Source of the DNA: Rhodocyclaceae bacterium
GTDB taxonomy: Bacteria; Pseudomonadota; Gammaproteobacteria; Burkholderiales; Rhodocyclaceae
Direction of reading: 5' to 3'
Length of the DNA: 64,000 nt
Assembly (NCBI GenBank): GCA_030682175.1
Contig: JAUXOM010000152.1
Span: 1-64,000 of the forward strand
Within the stretch, counting starts at the first letter, position 1. Every line of letters begins with the position of its first letter. The translations under genes were made by a program, and so were the position numbers. Shown in pieces: positions 7,200 through 16,653 of the stretch. The notes beneath the pieces were generated by a model. The model had not been told where the DNA came from. It ran no database searches and saw only the letters and a list, made by a program, of their open reading frames with translations.

Positions 7200-10100
7200 A
7201 GTTCGACACCGAAGCCCGCCGGGCCGCGCGTCCGGCGATTACCTTTGACGAGAATCTTCCCGTCAGCGCGCGGCGCGCCGAGATCGCGGCGGCCATTCAA
7301 AAGCACCAGGTCGTCGTCATCTGCGGCGAAACCGGTTCGGGCAAGACCACTCAACTGCCGAAAATCTGCCTCGAAATCGGGCGGGGGCTGAGCGGCCTGA
7401 TCGGCCACACCCAGCCGCGCCGCATCGCCGCGCGTGCCACCGCCAGCCGCATTGCGCAGGAACTGAAATCCGAGCTGGGCCGCTACGTCGGTTACAAGAT
7501 TCGTTTCACGGACCGCACCTCACCCGAGAGCTACATCAAGCTGATGACCGACGGCATCTTGCTGGCGGAAACGCAGAACGATCCACTGCTGCGCCAGTAC
7601 GACACCATCCTGATCGACGAGGCGCACGAGCGCAGTCTCAACATCGATTTCCTGCTCGGCTACCTAAAGTCGGTGCTGGCGCGACGGCGTGACTTGAAGG
7701 TGATTGTCACCTCGGCGACGCTGGATGCGGAGCGGTTTGCCAAGCACTTCGATGGCGCGCCGGTGATCGAGGTTTCGGGGCGGTTGTATCCCATCGAGAC
7801 GCGCTACCGCCCCTTCGACGAAAATAGGGCCCACCCCGAAGACCTCGCTACGCTCGGCCCTCCCCTCAAGGGGCCAAGAAACTCTTGGGGCGGCCCGGCG
7901 AGTTTCTTGAAGGACAGCGATCTCAACGATGCCATTGTCGATGCGGTCAGCGAGGCGCACCGCGAAGGGCCGGGCGATGTGCTGGTGTTCCTGCCCGGCG
8001 AGCGTGAGATTCGCGAGGCGGCCGAAGCATTGCGGAAACACCACCCGCCGGGCCTGGAAGTGCTGCCCCTGTTTGCCCGCCAGTCGGCGCAGGAACAGGC
8101 GCGGGTCTTTGCCGGCCATCAGGGGCGCCGGGTGATTCTGGCGACCAACGTCGCGGAAACTTCGCTTACCGTGCCGGGCATTCGTTATGTGATCGATTCC
8201 GGGCTGGCGCGCGTCAAGCGCTACTCGCATCGCAACAAGGTCGAGCAATTGCAGGTCGAGGCGATCTCGCGCGCCTCGGCCAATCAGCGCGCCGGTCGCT
8301 GCGGGCGCGTTTCGGCGGGCGTCTGTTTCCGCCTTTACGCCGAAGACGATTTCAACAAACGCGCGGCTTATACCGAGCCGGAGATTCTGCGTTCATCGCT
8401 GGCCGGGGTGATCCTGCGCATGAAATCCTTGCACCTTGGTGCCGTCGAGGACTTTCCCTTCCTTGAAGCGCCGTTGCCGCGCATGATCGCCGATGGCTAC
8501 ACCCTGCTCGCCGAACTGGGTGCGCTGGATGAGACCACGAAGGAACTGACCGCCGTCGGCAAGGAGTTGGCGAAGCTGCCGCTCGATCCGAAGATCGGCC
8601 GCATGATCCTTGCCGCGCGCGAGCACGGCTGCCTTCGGGAAATGCTGGTCATCGCCGCCGCGCTGGGCACCCAGGACCCGCGCGATCGACCGCAGGAACA
8701 GGCCGGGGCCGCCGATCAGGCCCATGCGAAATGGAAGGACGAGAAATCCGAATTCCTTGCCTACCTGAAACTGTGGGCCGCCGCCGATGAAGTCTGGAAG
8801 CATGAGAGTACGAACAAGCAGCGCCAGTGGTGCCGGCAGAACTTCATCAACTGGCTGCGCCTGCGCGAATGGCGCGATGTGCATGGGCAATTGATGACTG
8901 TGTGTCACGAACACGGCTGGAAGGAAAACGAGCGCAGCGAAGTTTCGGTGGAGGCTGACGTGAGCGCAGCGAACGTCAAGCGAGCGTCAGCTCGCGGCCG
9001 TAACCAAAACCAGTTGCCCGCCAGCTACGAAGCCATCCACAAGGCGCTGCTGACCGGCCTGCTCGGCCACATCGGGCTGATCAACGAGGAAGACAAAAAC
9101 TATCTCGGCGCCCGCGGCATCAAGTTCTTCATCCATCCCGGATCAATGCTGGTGAAGAAGGCAGGGCGCTGGATCGTCGCGGCCGAGCTGGTCGAGACCT
9201 CGCGCCTGTTTGCCCGCTGTGTGGCGAAGATCGAGCCGGCGTGGCTGGAACAGGTCGGCGCGCACCTGATCCGCCGCCATGTCTTTGAGCCGCACTGGGA
9301 AAAATCGGCCGGGCAGGTGGTCGCCTGGGAACGCATTACCCTGCACGGCCTGCTGCTGCATGCCAAACGCCGCGTGAGCTTCGGCAAGGCGGGCGGACCG
9401 GCGGATGAAGTGCGGCTGGCGCGCGAGCTGCTGATCCGCGGCGCGCTGGTGAATGGCGAGGTCGGCGAGGACTGGGTGCGCAAATGGCACTTCCTGCAGC
9501 ACAACCAGAAACTCAAGATTGAAATTGAAAAGCTTGAGCACAAGTCACGGCGTCCCGATGTGCTGGTCGATGACGAACTGGTGTACGCCTGCTTCGATGC
9601 CGCCGTGCCGGCCGGCATCACCTCGCTGGCGGCCTTTGATAAATGGCGGCGCGAAGCGGAGCGCGAAAACCCCCGGCTGCTCTTCCTCGAAAAAGACCAG
9701 CTGATGCGGCACGAGGCGGCGGGCATTACCACCGACGCCTTTCCGCACACGCTCGAACATCGTGGCCAGACTTATCAGCTTGCCTATCACCACGACCCCG
9801 GCGCTGCAGACGATGGCGTGACGCTGGCGCTGCCGCTGGTGGCGCTCAATCAGGTGCCGGCGACGCGCCTTGAATGGCTGGTGCCCGGCCTGCTCAAGGA
9901 AAAGGTCATCGCGCTGCTCAAGACCCTGCCGCAAAAGTATCGCCACCGTGTGCAACCGCTCGATGCGTTTGCCGAAGACTTCTGCGCCGCAGTTGAAATA
10001 GTGGATAGGGATGAGTCCCTGGTGCGGGCCCTGACGCGCAGCATCGAAGAGAAGATCGCGCTGAAGCTTCCCCTGGACAGCCTGCGGACGGGTGAACTGC

Positions 10101-11134
10101 GGCCGCATCTGTTCATGAATTTCCGCCTGCTGGACGAGCACGGCGGCACGCTGGCGATGTCGCGCAATCTGGCCGAGTTGCGCGCCCAGTATGGCGACCG
10201 GGTGACACAGGCCTTCACTGCTGCCGAGGCAAGCGCAAAAGTCGGCGTTGGCGGGACGGCGGAAGGTGCCGCATCTTCCGGCAACGAGAACTCGTGGACT
10301 TTTGGCGCATTGCCCGAGCTGCTGGAAGTCGAAGTTGCCGGCCGGCCGGTGCTGGGTTTCCCGGCGCTGGTGGACGTTGGCGATGGCGTGAGGTTGACCG
10401 CTTTCGACACCGAGGACCAGGCACGCCGCGAACACCGCAAGGGTCTGGCGCGTTTGTTTTCCCTGCAACTGGCGGCGCAGGTCAAGGCCATCGAGAAGTT
10501 GCCGGACCTGCGCAACATGGCCATCCAGTTCATGCCATTGGGCACCGAGACTGAATTGAAGGAGCAACTGATCGCCGCCACGCTGGAACGCACCTGCCTG
10601 ATGGCACCGCTGCCGACAGAAGAGTCGGCGTTCGTGGCACGGCGCGACGCGGCGAAGGGGCGCATCCTGCTGGTTGCGCAGGAAATCGTGCGGCTGGTGG
10701 GATCGATCCTGGCGGAGCATGCGACACTGCTGAAGAAGCTGGCCGCTGCGCAGAAAACCTTTCCGCAGGCCTGTGCCGACATCAGGACGCAACTCGATGA
10801 GCTGCTGCAAAAACGCTTCATCACCGCCACTCCCTTCGAACGACTGCAATCTTTTCCGCGCTACCTGAAGGCGATCGGCCTGCGGTTCGACAAGGCGAAG
10901 AACGATGCGGCGCGTGATGCCAGGCTGATGGCCGACTGGCAGGCGCTGGCGCAGGCCTGGGCGCGGGAGCGCAGTGCCATGCGCAAGGCCGGCGTGAGCG
11001 ACCCGTTTCTGGAAGAATATCGCTGGCTGCTGGAAGAATTGCGCGTGGCGCTGTTCGCCCAGGAACTGAGGACGCCGAGCCCGGTCTCGGTAAAACGCTT
11101 GCAGAAAATGTGGGAGGGGAGAGCGAGATCATGA
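7196..11134 (+). CDS. hrpA: ATP-dependent RNA helicase HrpA
   Basis: A 1312-residue DEAH-box helicase. Motifs: [10 protein letters not shown] (motif I), DEAH (motif [12 protein letters not shown]), SAT (motif III), and QRAGRCGR (motif VI), then the HA2/OB region and the long C-terminal DUF3418 part that is specific to HrpA. The start is TTG at 7196, overlapping the TacT stop; no ATG occurs until deep inside the helicase domain, so a TTG start is likely. Three segments look inserted relative to E. coli HrpA: about residues 211-240 (from 7829), about 578-603 (from 8930) and about 1013-1029, which includes KVGVGGTA. All three carry dispersed-repeat sequence and keep the frame. Confidence 0.93.
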   Translation: MKFDTEARRAARPAITFDENLPVSARRAEIAAAIQKHQVVVICGETGSGKTTQLPKICLEIGRGLSGLIGHTQPRRIAARATASRIAQELKSELGRYVGYKIRFTDRTSPESYIKLMTDGILLAETQNDPLLRQYDTILIDEAHERSLNIDFLLGYLKSVLARRRDLKVIVTSATLDAERFAKHFDGAPVIEVSGRLYPIETRYRPFDENRAHPEDLATLGPPLKGPRNSWGGPASFLKDSDLNDAIVDAVSEAHREGPGDVLVFLPGEREIREAAEALRKHHPPGLEVLPLFARQSAQEQARVFAGHQGRRVILATNVAETSLTVPGIRYVIDSGLARVKRYSHRNKVEQLQVEAISRASANQRAGRCGRVSAGVCFRLYAEDDFNKRAAYTEPEILRSSLAGVILRMKSLHLGAVEDFPFLEAPLPRMIADGYTLLAELGALDETTKELTAVGKELAKLPLDPKIGRMILAAREHGCLREMLVIAAALGTQDPRDRPQEQAGAADQAHAKWKDEKSEFLAYLKLWAAADEVWKHESTNKQRQWCRQNFINWLRLREWRDVHGQLMTVCHEHGWKENERSEVSVEADVSAANVKRASARGRNQNQLPASYEAIHKALLTGLLGHIGLINEEDKNYLGARGIKFFIHPGSMLVKKAGRWIVAAELVETSRLFARCVAKIEPAWLEQVGAHLIRRHVFEPHWEKSAGQVVAWERITLHGLLLHAKRRVSFGKAGGPADEVRLARELLIRGALVNGEVGEDWVRKWHFLQHNQKLKIEIEKLEHKSRRPDVLVDDELVYACFDAAVPAGITSLAAFDKWRREAERENPRLLFLEKDQLMRHEAAGITTDAFPHTLEHRGQTYQLAYHHDPGAADDGVTLALPLVALNQVPATRLEWLVPGLLKEKVIALLKTLPQKYRHRVQPLDAFAEDFCAAVEIVDRDESLVRALTRSIEEKIALKLPLDSLRTGELRPHLFMNFRLLDEHGGTLAMSRNLAELRAQYGDRVTQAFTAAEASAKVGVGGTAEGAASSGNENSWTFGALPELLEVEVAGRPVLGFPALVDVGDGVRLTAFDTEDQARREHRKGLARLFSLQLAAQVKAIEKLPDLRNMAIQFMPLGTETELKEQLIAATLERTCLMAPLPTEESAFVARRDAAKGRILLVAQEIVRLVGSILAEHATLLKKLAAAQKTFPQACADIRTQLDELLQKRFITATPFERLQSFPRYLKAIGLRFDKAKNDAARDARLMADWQALAQAWARERSAMRKAGVSDPFLEEYRWLLEELRVALFAQELRTPSPVSVKRLQKMWEGRARS
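7829..7915 (+). repeat. Family 2 GC-rich element inside hrpA
   Basis: An in-frame segment containing CTCGCTACGCTCGGCCCTCC and a GAAACTCTTGGGGCGGCCCG stretch, related to the GGGCCGCCCC / GCTCGCTGCGCTCG modules found in intergenic regions. It encodes a Pro/Gly-rich loop between the two RecA-like lobes. Confidence 0.6.
8930..9010 (+). repeat. GAGCGCAGCGA-type insert inside hrpA
   Basis: An in-frame segment with GAGCGCAGCGAA repeated twice (8931 and 8961) and an inverted repeat GCTGACG ... CGTCAGC (8952-8991). It encodes a polar loop ([20 protein letters not shown]) where homologues are short. Confidence 0.55.
10238..10260 (+). repeat. KVGAG repeat, copy d (in hrpA)
   Basis: One difference from consensus (GGCGTTGG). 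Read in frame as KVGVGGTA at HrpA residues 1015-1022, inside a segment that looks extra compared with E. coli HrpA. Confidence 0.85.
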
Positions 11135-11853
11135 CTGCCACGGATAGCCTGCCGCAAACCGTACTGCGCGCGGCGCGCGACCTGCTCCGCCCCGAGATGC
11201 TCTGGCATGCGTTGTGGCCGCCGCTGCTGGCGCTGGCGCTCTGGTCGGGCATTGCTTATTTTGCCTGGGTGCCCGTTTCCGAATGGATCGTCACGCAACT
11301 GCCCGAATGGTCATGGCTGACCTGGATGGGGGCATGGCTCGCTCACATCGCCGTGTTGTTCGTCTTTGCCCCGCTGGTATATTTCACCGCCCTGTTGCTG
11401 GTGGCGGTGTTTGCCCTGCCGCGCATGATGACGATTGTCGCCGCCCGTGATTACCCCGACGTTTCGCGCCAGGGTTCGTTCAGCGCGGCCTTGTGGGGCA
11501 GCCTGGCCAACACGCTGGCGGCGGGAGCGATCTTCATTGTCGGCTGGCTCGTGACCCTGCCATTGCTGTTGATTCCGGGGGCGGTACTGGTCCTGCCGAT
11601 CTTCTGGGCGGCGTGGCTCAACCAGCGGGCATTCCGCTTCGACGCCCTCGCCGAGCATGCGCTGCCCGCCGAACGTATAACGCTGATCCAGCGTGAAAAG
11701 GGCAAGCTGTATCTGGCCGGACTGATCAGCGCGCTGCTGGCGCACGTGCCGCTGCTCAATCTGTTCTCGCTGGCCTTTACCGCACTGCTATTTGTTCATC
11801 TGTGCCTCGCGTCGCTGCGGCGCTTGCGCAGCGAGAATGGGATAATTTTATGA
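11131..11853 (+). CDS. EI24 / CysZ-like family membrane protein
   Basis: A 240-residue integral membrane protein with about five hydrophobic stretches (LLALALWSGIAYFAWV, IAVLFVFAPLVYFTALLLVA, GAIFIVGWLVTLPLLLIPGA and others) and the EI24-type NQRAFRFDALAEHA segment. The start at ATG 11131 overlaps the hrpA stop as ATGA; a GTG further upstream is less likely. Some members (CysZ) act in sulfate uptake, but this branch has no assigned substrate. The gene order hrpA - EI24 - molybdopterin-binding protein suggests one transcript. Confidence 0.75.
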   Translation: MTATDSLPQTVLRAARDLLRPEMLWHALWPPLLALALWSGIAYFAWVPVSEWIVTQLPEWSWLTWMGAWLAHIAVLFVFAPLVYFTALLLVAVFALPRMMTIVAARDYPDVSRQGSFSAALWGSLANTLAAGAIFIVGWLVTLPLLLIPGAVLVLPIFWAAWLNQRAFRFDALAEHALPAERITLIQREKGKLYLAGLISALLAHVPLLNLFSLAFTALLFVHLCLASLRRLRSENGIIL

Positions 11854-11965
11854 CCCCCTTCCCCCCACCCCCCTTCCCAAGGCAGGGGGTGACTCAGGTT
11901 CGCGGGCTGCGCCCGCTCCATTGTTTTGACTCGCTGCCCCCTTGGGGCGGCCCTACGGAGCCAGC
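11854..11965. repeat. GC-rich dispersed element (family 2)
   Basis: Between the EI24 gene and the CinA-like gene: C-rich tract, CCAAGGCAGGGGGTGACTCA, TTCGCGGGCTGCGCCCGC, TGACTCGCTGCCCCCTTGGG, then GCGGCCC up to the next start codon. It resembles the elements at 16.5 and 32.9 kb. Confidence 0.6.
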
Positions 11966-12730
11966 ATGAGAACCTACGGCGCGATCATCATTGGCGACGA
12001 GATCATGCGCGGCAAGCGGCAGGACAAGCATTTCGCCAGGCTGATCGAGATATTTGCCACACCAGAGCGGGGCCTGCGTCTGTCATGGGCGCAGTATCTG
12101 GGCGACGAACGGCCGCGCCTGGTCGAGGTGCTGCGCCGCACGCTGGCCTCGGGTGATGTCGTGTTCTGTTTTGGCGGTATCGGCGTTACGCCCGACGACC
12201 ATACGCGCCAGGCGGCCGCGCTCGCTGCCGGCGTACCGCTGGAACTCAACGCCGATGCGGAGCGCGAGATTCGCGCGCGGATGACCGAGATGGGTCAGCA
12301 AGTCACCCCGGCGCGGCTTGAACTCGGCACGGTGCCGCAGGGCAGCCGCATCATCCCCAATCCCTTCAACCGCATTCCCGGTTTTTCACTGGGCGACCAC
12401 CATTTTCTGCCCGGTTTTCCGCAAATGTCCTGGCCGATGGCCGAGTGGGTGCTCGATAGCTATTATCGTGATGATTATGGCCGGCTGTCGGAAGCCGAGG
12501 CGTCGATTCTGGTCTGGGAAGGGCTGGAAGGCCTGATGCTTGATCTGATGCATCAGGTCGAAGCCGACTTCACCGGTCTCATGGTATTCAGCCTGCCGAC
12601 CCTGGGCAGCGCTAAGGTCAGGCCACATATCGAACTGGGCGTGCGCGGAGCGCCGGGGCAGGTGGTCCTGGCGATCGAGGTACTCAAGCGCGGCGTGGCG
12701 GCACTCGGCTACAGTTTCGACGTGAAATAA
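11966..12730 (+). CDS. Molybdopterin-binding (CinA N-terminal-like) protein
   Basis: A 254-residue protein with the MoCF_biosynth fold shared by MogA/MoeA and CinA: YGAIIIGDEIMRGKRQDKHF at the N-terminus (nucleotide/molybdopterin loop), FGGIGVTPDDHTRQA (the GGxGxTxDD motif), and GFPQMSWPM. It lacks the CinA deamidase domain. Its role (nucleotide pyrophosphatase or cofactor binding) is not settled. The start is the ATG at 11966; an upstream frame extension is repeat sequence. Confidence 0.82.
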   Translation: MRTYGAIIIGDEIMRGKRQDKHFARLIEIFATPERGLRLSWAQYLGDERPRLVEVLRRTLASGDVVFCFGGIGVTPDDHTRQAAALAAGVPLELNADAEREIRARMTEMGQQVTPARLELGTVPQGSRIIPNPFNRIPGFSLGDHHFLPGFPQMSWPMAEWVLDSYYRDDYGRLSEAEASILVWEGLEGLMLDLMHQVEADFTGLMVFSLPTLGSAKVRPHIELGVRGAPGQVVLAIEVLKRGVAALGYSFDVK

Positions 12731-12744
12731 ACCTGGAAAAAGCA

Positions 12745-12889
12745 GTTCACCACGGAGGACACGGTGATCACGGAGAAAAAAGGCGTTACGAAATAAGAGA
12801 ATGTCGCCCGCTGGGTGCGCCTGAATTTTGTGTGCTTGCGCCGTTTCTCCGTGCCCTCCGTGCCCTCTGTGCTCTCTGTGGTGAGAACT
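12745..12889. repeat. CCACGGAGGACACGG-type inverted repeat element
   Basis: Left arm around 12745-12780 (TTCACCACGGAGGACACGG, then CACGGAGAAA) and right arm around 12843-12889 (TTTCTCCGTGCCCTCCGTG, then CTGTGGTGAGAACTG), imperfectly complementary and separated by about 60 bp. Repeats of this sort are scattered in many bacterial genomes. No gene is visible in this gap. Confidence 0.65.
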
Positions 12890-12945
12890 GGGGTTTTTCA
12901 GGATAAAAAATCGGTGTTGACGGACGGCGCTTTCAGCGCAGGAGC

Positions 12946-12976
12946 AAAAAAAAGCCCCGACCGAAGGTCGGGGCTT
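12946..12976 (-). terminator. Rho-independent terminator of the phasin gene
   Basis: Stem AGCCCCGACC / GGTCGGGGCT with a GAA loop (12953-12975); on the minus strand it is followed by a run of eight T residues. It lies about 55 bp past the phasin stop. Confidence 0.9.
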
Positions 12977-13031
12977 AAACGGTTCCGTTGCGGAACCGGA
13001 GGAGGAGACAATACTGTTACTTGATCAGAGC

Positions 13032-13589
13032 TCAGGCAGCCTTCTTGGCTTTGTTAGCCGCGGTGCCCACGGCCTTGACGGTTGCGCTGGTGGCGGCTGC
13101 AACGTTCGCTTCGGTCATTTCGGCGACCTGCTTGGCAGCCTTGTTCATGGTTTCGTAAGCGGAGTTGGCGGCGGCGATGGCGGACTTGACAGCGGCGACA
13201 GCGACGTCGGAGCCGGCGGGGGCGCCCTGGACGGCCTTGTCCAGCGCGGAGCTGACATTCTTGTTCATCTCGACATACTGGCTGTCAAGAATCTTGGTGA
13301 ACTCGCCTTGTGACTGGGTAGCGATTTCATAGACGCTGCGCGAGTAGGCAACGGCTTTTTCGAACATCGGCTGAGCCAGGGCGGTTTGCATTCCCATCAG
13401 GTCTTGCACGTCACGCACGGCCAGCATCGACTTGGCGTTGTTCACGCTGTCTTCCAGCAACATGCGGGCGGCGTTCAGGTTCAGGGCGGCAAAGCGCTCG
13501 GCGCTGGCAAACGCGGTGTTGGCGATGGTCAGCAGGGTTTCGACGCTGGCTTTGTTGGCGCCGGCGAGTTGTTCGGGGGTCGTGTACAT
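13032..13589 (-). CDS. phaP: Phasin family protein (PHA granule surface)
   Basis: A 185-residue, mostly helical, Ala-rich protein starting MYTTPEQLAGANKASVETLL, with FAALNLNAARMLLEDSVNNA and later AYSRSVYEIATQSQGEFTKI, the pattern of Phasin_2 proteins that coat polyhydroxyalkanoate granules. The C-terminus is rich in Ala, Lys and Val as in PhaP proteins of betaproteobacteria. An AGGAG precedes the start. A strong terminator follows, and the long AT-rich upstream region suggests its own, well-regulated promoter. No PHA synthase is in the window. Confidence 0.88.
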   Translation of the reverse strand: MYTTPEQLAGANKASVETLLTIANTAFASAERFAALNLNAARMLLEDSVNNAKSMLAVRDVQDLMGMQTALAQPMFEKAVAYSRSVYEIATQSQGEFTKILDSQYVEMNKNVSSALDKAVQGAPAGSDVAVAAVKSAIAAANSAYETMNKAAKQVAEMTEANVAAATSATVKAVGTAANKAKKAA

Positions 13590-13894
13590 GGCGATCTCCT
13601 AAATTTGAAAGTTCTTGATAAATCGGGGTTGGCTTCAGCAATCTGTGTATCCGTGTTGCAGTGCAGCATGGATTTAATTATAGGGGCGGAAGCGCTGAAG
13701 TCAAGCGATTTATTGTGCAATGCAGCAAAAACTTTCCTATAGGTATGTTATTTCATATAAAACAATTGGATATCTGTTTCACTAGGCTTTGTACATGCAT
13801 ATTTGCAGACCATTATCCGCAGATAATGGTGCAATGCAAGTACTGACCGGCAAGGTGGCGCTGCCGCTGTTGTTTTAGCGCCAGTAAGCCGAGT
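13590..13894. promoter_or_regulatory. Phasin upstream region with TGCARTGCA motifs
   Basis: AT-rich by the standard of this window, with no gene. TGCAGTGCA (13657-13665) and TGCAATGCA (near 13716 and 13831) occur three times, the first two embedded in longer TTGYGCARTGCAGCA-like sequence. PhaR, the PHA-responsive repressor of phasin genes, binds TGC/GCA-rich palindromic sites, so these are candidate operators. A hairpin CCATTATC-CGCA-GATAATGG lies at 13810-13829. Confidence 0.45.
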
Positions 13895-14671
13895 TCAGCG
13901 GTTCTTGAAGGCGGCTGGGCGCTTTTCGAGGAAGGCGGCCATGCCTTCCTTCTGGTCTTCAAGGGCAAAGTTGGCATGGAAGCTGCGCCGTTCGAACAGC
14001 AGGCCCTCGGCCAGTGGTGATTCATAGGCACGGTTCACGGCTTCCTTGACCATCATCGCGACGGGCAGCGAATAGCCGGCGATTACCGCTGCCGTTGCCA
14101 GCGCTTCATCTAGCAGTTTTTCCGTGGGCACGACGCGGGCGACCAGGCCGCTCTTCTCGGCCTCGGCGGCGTCCATCAGGCGGCCGGTCAGGCACATTTC
14201 CATCGCTTTGGCCTTGCCGATGGCGCGCGGCAGGCGCTGCGTGCCACCAAAGCCGGGCACGATGCCGAGCTTGATTTCGGGCTGGCCGAAGCGGGCGTTC
14301 TCGGCGGCAATGATGAAGTCGCACATCATCGCCAATTCACAGCCGCCACCCAGGGCAAAGCCCGCCACGGCGGCGATGACCGGCTTGCGGCAGTGGGCGA
14401 GACGTTCCCAGTTGCGGCTGATGAAATTGGCCCGGTAGGCAGCGATGTAGTCCAGATCCTTCATCGCCGCGATGTCGGCACCGGCAGCGAAAGCCTTTGC
14501 CGAGCCGGTGACGACGATGCAACCGATGTTGTCATCGGCCTCGAAGGCGTCAAGCGCGGCGGCGAGCTCATCCATCAGGCCGTCATTGAGGGCATTCATC
14601 GCCGCGGGGCGGTTCAGTGTGAGCAGTCCGACGTGGCCGTGAATCTCGGTGATGATGAACTGGCTGGGCAT
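13895..14671 (-). CDS. Enoyl-CoA hydratase
   Basis: A 258-residue crotonase-family enzyme. Oxyanion-hole segments are [12 protein letters not shown] (near 65) and [18 protein letters not shown] (near 105-120). The two catalytic glutamates are in place, in GGCELA and in [20 protein letters not shown]. This fits a short-chain enoyl-CoA hydratase (beta-oxidation or (S)-3-hydroxyacyl-CoA formation). The start ATG at 14671 follows the lptA stop by about ten bases; TTG at 14677 is an alternative. Linkage to lptA is probably just co-transcription. Confidence 0.9.
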   Translation of the reverse strand: MPSQFIITEIHGHVGLLTLNRPAAMNALNDGLMDELAAALDAFEADDNIGCIVVTGSAKAFAAGADIAAMKDLDYIAAYRANFISRNWERLAHCRKPVIAAVAGFALGGGCELAMMCDFIIAAENARFGQPEIKLGIVPGFGGTQRLPRAIGKAKAMEMCLTGRLMDAAEAEKSGLVARVVPTEKLLDEALATAAVIAGYSLPVAMMVKEAVNRAYESPLAEGLLFERRSFHANFALEDQKEGMAAFLEKRPAAFKNR

Positions 14672-14680
14672 GGTCAATCC

Positions 14681-15259
14681 TCAGCGGGCCAGTGCCGGAG
14701 AGGATGCGGCGGGATCAGCGGCAGTGCTCTTTTTGGTATTCTTGGGTTGGATGATGGCCGTGACGCGGCCCTGATCGCTGGCCGGGCTGGCGCCTGGCGC
14801 GGAAGTCACCAGATATTGCTCGGTCTTGCCATCGTAGGAAATGTAGTGGCCGCGCACCTCATCCACGCCGCTCTTGACATAGGCGCGCGTGAAGAACTCG
14901 GCTTTTTCAGCGCGCGAGTCGTATTCGATACGCTCCGCCTCGCCATCGATGTACTCATCCCGGCCTTCACGTTTCTGGCGAAAGCGTGCCAGCCCATTGG
15001 CGCCACCGCTAGCGACGCCCTTCTGGAATCCATCGGCATCCTGGGTGACTACCAGCTTGGCGGTACGGATGACCAAGGAGCCCTGCGTCAGGACGACATT
15101 GCCTTCGAATACATGGACGCGCTTGACGTCGTCAACCGTGACGCGCGACGCTTCAAGATGAACGGGTTTATCCCGGTCGGCGCGTTCGGCAAGGGCAGCG
15201 CCAGAGCCGAGGGTGGCACAGGCAAATAAAACAAGCAGGGGACGCGCAGTGGTGGTCAT
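14681..15259 (-). CDS. lptA: LPS transport periplasmic protein LptA
   Basis: A 192-residue protein with a signal peptide (LLVLFACATLGSGAALA) and the OstA-like beta-jellyroll: LEASRVTVDDVKRVHVFEGN, VVLTQGSLVIRTAKLVV, GEAERIEYDSRAEKAEFF and VRGHYISYDGKTEQY. LptA bridges the inner-membrane LptBFGC complex and outer-membrane LptDE. It follows lptC by one base, after kdsC and kdsD, the standard order. lptB is not found next to it; an enoyl-CoA hydratase occupies that place. Confidence 0.93.
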   Translation of the reverse strand: MTTTARPLLVLFACATLGSGAALAERADRDKPVHLEASRVTVDDVKRVHVFEGNVVLTQGSLVIRTAKLVVTQDADGFQKGVASGGANGLARFRQKREGRDEYIDGEAERIEYDSRAEKAEFFTRAYVKSGVDEVRGHYISYDGKTEQYLVTSAPGASPASDQGRVTAIIQPKNTKKSTAADPAASSPALAR

Positions 15260-15260
15260 G

Positions 15261-15911
15261 TCAGCGATCAGGTTTGGGTGTTGGCTTGGGCTTCGGTTTG
15301 GCTAGTGCTGCTGGTTTGGCGGCTCCAGGGGCCTTGCCGGCAGCTTGATGAAATATGCCATAAACGGGCCCATCGAGGACGTAAATGGATGTTTTGTTAT
15401 TGGCGTTTAATCCGCCGCCGCTGATGTTGGAAAGCCCCTGCACGATGGTGACCGGAACAGTGCTCGTCGCAAGTTCATCATCGGGAAAGGCGTCGAGACG
15501 CGACGTGGTCAGCACGGTATCCGGTTTGTCACCCAAACCACCGCGCGTGATCCGTACGTCGTCGATCAGTTGTACATGCTTGCCCTTGCTGTCGAGGCGG
15601 GCTTCGCGGGCGGTGACGAAAGTGGGCGGCTGACGGTGATAGGTTAAATGCGGGGAGATAATGACGGTGCTGTCGTCAGCCGGATAGTGGAGCATGGTTG
15701 TGGCGTGCAGGGTGTGCTGTAGCGCGCCTTCTGTGTCGAAGCGGCGCACCTCGAAATCCTCAATGATGAAATCCGGATCGTGGCGCGACTTGCTATCGTC
15801 GGTGGCGGATGGCTGGCGCGAAGCCTGATCGAGCCAGAAGGTCATGCCGGCCAGCAGGCCGACAATGAGCAGCGGAAAGAGCGCGGCAGTGGGGTTGAAG
15901 CGCGAGGGCAT
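15261..15911 (-). CDS. lptC: LPS export protein LptC
   Basis: A 216-residue protein with an N-terminal membrane anchor (ALFPLLIVGLLAGMTFWLDQ) and the LptC fold: DPDFIIEDFEVRRFDTEGAL, MLHYPADDSTVIISPHLTYH and the ATVPV-like repeats. The C-terminus is Ala/Pro/Lys-rich (KPAALAKPKPKPTPKPDR), longer than usual. LptC links LptBFG to LptA. Confidence 0.92.
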   Translation of the reverse strand: MPSRFNPTAALFPLLIVGLLAGMTFWLDQASRQPSATDDSKSRHDPDFIIEDFEVRRFDTEGALQHTLHATTMLHYPADDSTVIISPHLTYHRQPPTFVTAREARLDSKGKHVQLIDDVRITRGGLGDKPDTVLTTSRLDAFPDDELATSTVPVTIVQGLSNISGGGLNANNKTSIYVLDGPVYGIFHQAAGKAPGAAKPAALAKPKPKPTPKPDR

Positions 15912-15923
15912 TTTCGTGTGGGA

Positions 15924-16451
15924 TCAGTCGACCAGATAGGGCGCCATGACGCGTTCCCAGCTGCCTTGCGCGCGCAAAATCAATTCGCATACTTCGCGGA
16001 CGGCGCCGGCGCCCGCCGGCGCGCGGGCGACATAGTCGGCATGCTGTCGCACCAGCGCGTGGGCGTCCGGCACGCAGGCGGCAAAGCCACAGGCCCGCAG
16101 CAGGGGCAGATCGATCAGGTCGTCGCCCATGTAGCCGCACTGAGTGAAATCGAGATTTTCCCGCGCCAGCAATTCCGCCATGGCCGTGCGCTTGTCTTCG
16201 ATGCCCTGGCGGACCAGTTCAATGCCGAGGTTGGCGGCGCGGCGCGTGACGATGGGCGAATCGCGCCCGGTGATGATGGCGATCCTGACGCCTGACTTTG
16301 CCAGCAACTTGATGCCCAGACCGTCACGACTGAAAAAAGCCTTGCAGAAATCACCCTCGGGGCCGAAATACAGGCGTCCGTCGGTCATGACCCCGTCGAC
16401 ATCGAAGCCCATCAAACGAATTCCGGCAGCTTGTTCGATAGCGGGCATCAT
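15924..16451 (-). CDS. kdsC: KDO-8-phosphate phosphatase KdsC
   Basis: A HAD-type C0 phosphatase of about 175 residues that dephosphorylates KDO-8-P in lipopolysaccharide synthesis. Motifs: RLMGFDVDGVMTDG (DxDG nucleophile), IAIITGRDS, and GYMGDDLIDLPLL (motif with DD). The start is ATG at 16451 or 16448. The open frame continues a further 88 codons upstream, but that part is encoded by the GC-rich repeat (GRPGGG, ASLGRPGGG) and is not expected in KdsC. Confidence 0.92.
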   Translation of the reverse strand: MMPAIEQAAGIRLMGFDVDGVMTDGRLYFGPEGDFCKAFFSRDGLGIKLLAKSGVRIAIITGRDSPIVTRRAANLGIELVRQGIEDKRTAMAELLARENLDFTQCGYMGDDLIDLPLLRACGFAACVPDAHALVRQHADYVARAPAGAGAVREVCELILRAQGSWERVMAPYLVD

Positions 16452-16653
16452 GCCTCCGCCGGGCCGCCCCAAGGAGGCATGCACCCCCCTGTGGGGGGCA
16501 GCGAGCCAGGTTTGCGAGCGTGGGGGGGGATTAATGCCTCCGCCGGGCCGCCCCAAGGAGGCATGCGCCCCCCTGTCACCGCTGCGGGTGATTTCATGGG
16601 GGGCAGCGAGCCGAATTGTTGGCAACTGAGGCGAGCGTGGGGGGCCATTACGG
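16452..16653. repeat. Two tandem family 2 elements
   Basis: Two direct copies of a module of about 90 bp: GCCTCCGCCGGGCCGCCCCA, AGGAGGCATG, CACCCCCCTGTGGGGGGCAG, CGAGCC, then GCGAGCGTGGGGGG. The first is at about 16453-16532 and the second at about 16535-16640. The CCCCCCTGTGGGGGG part is a hairpin, and AGGAGGCAT would look like a ribosome site plus start codon on the wrong strand. A near-identical copy lies at 32877-32982. Confidence 0.85.

Noticed and set aside
9545..10849. Minus-strand open frame of 434 codons inside hrpA
   Set aside because: Antisense shadow of the hrpA C-terminal region.
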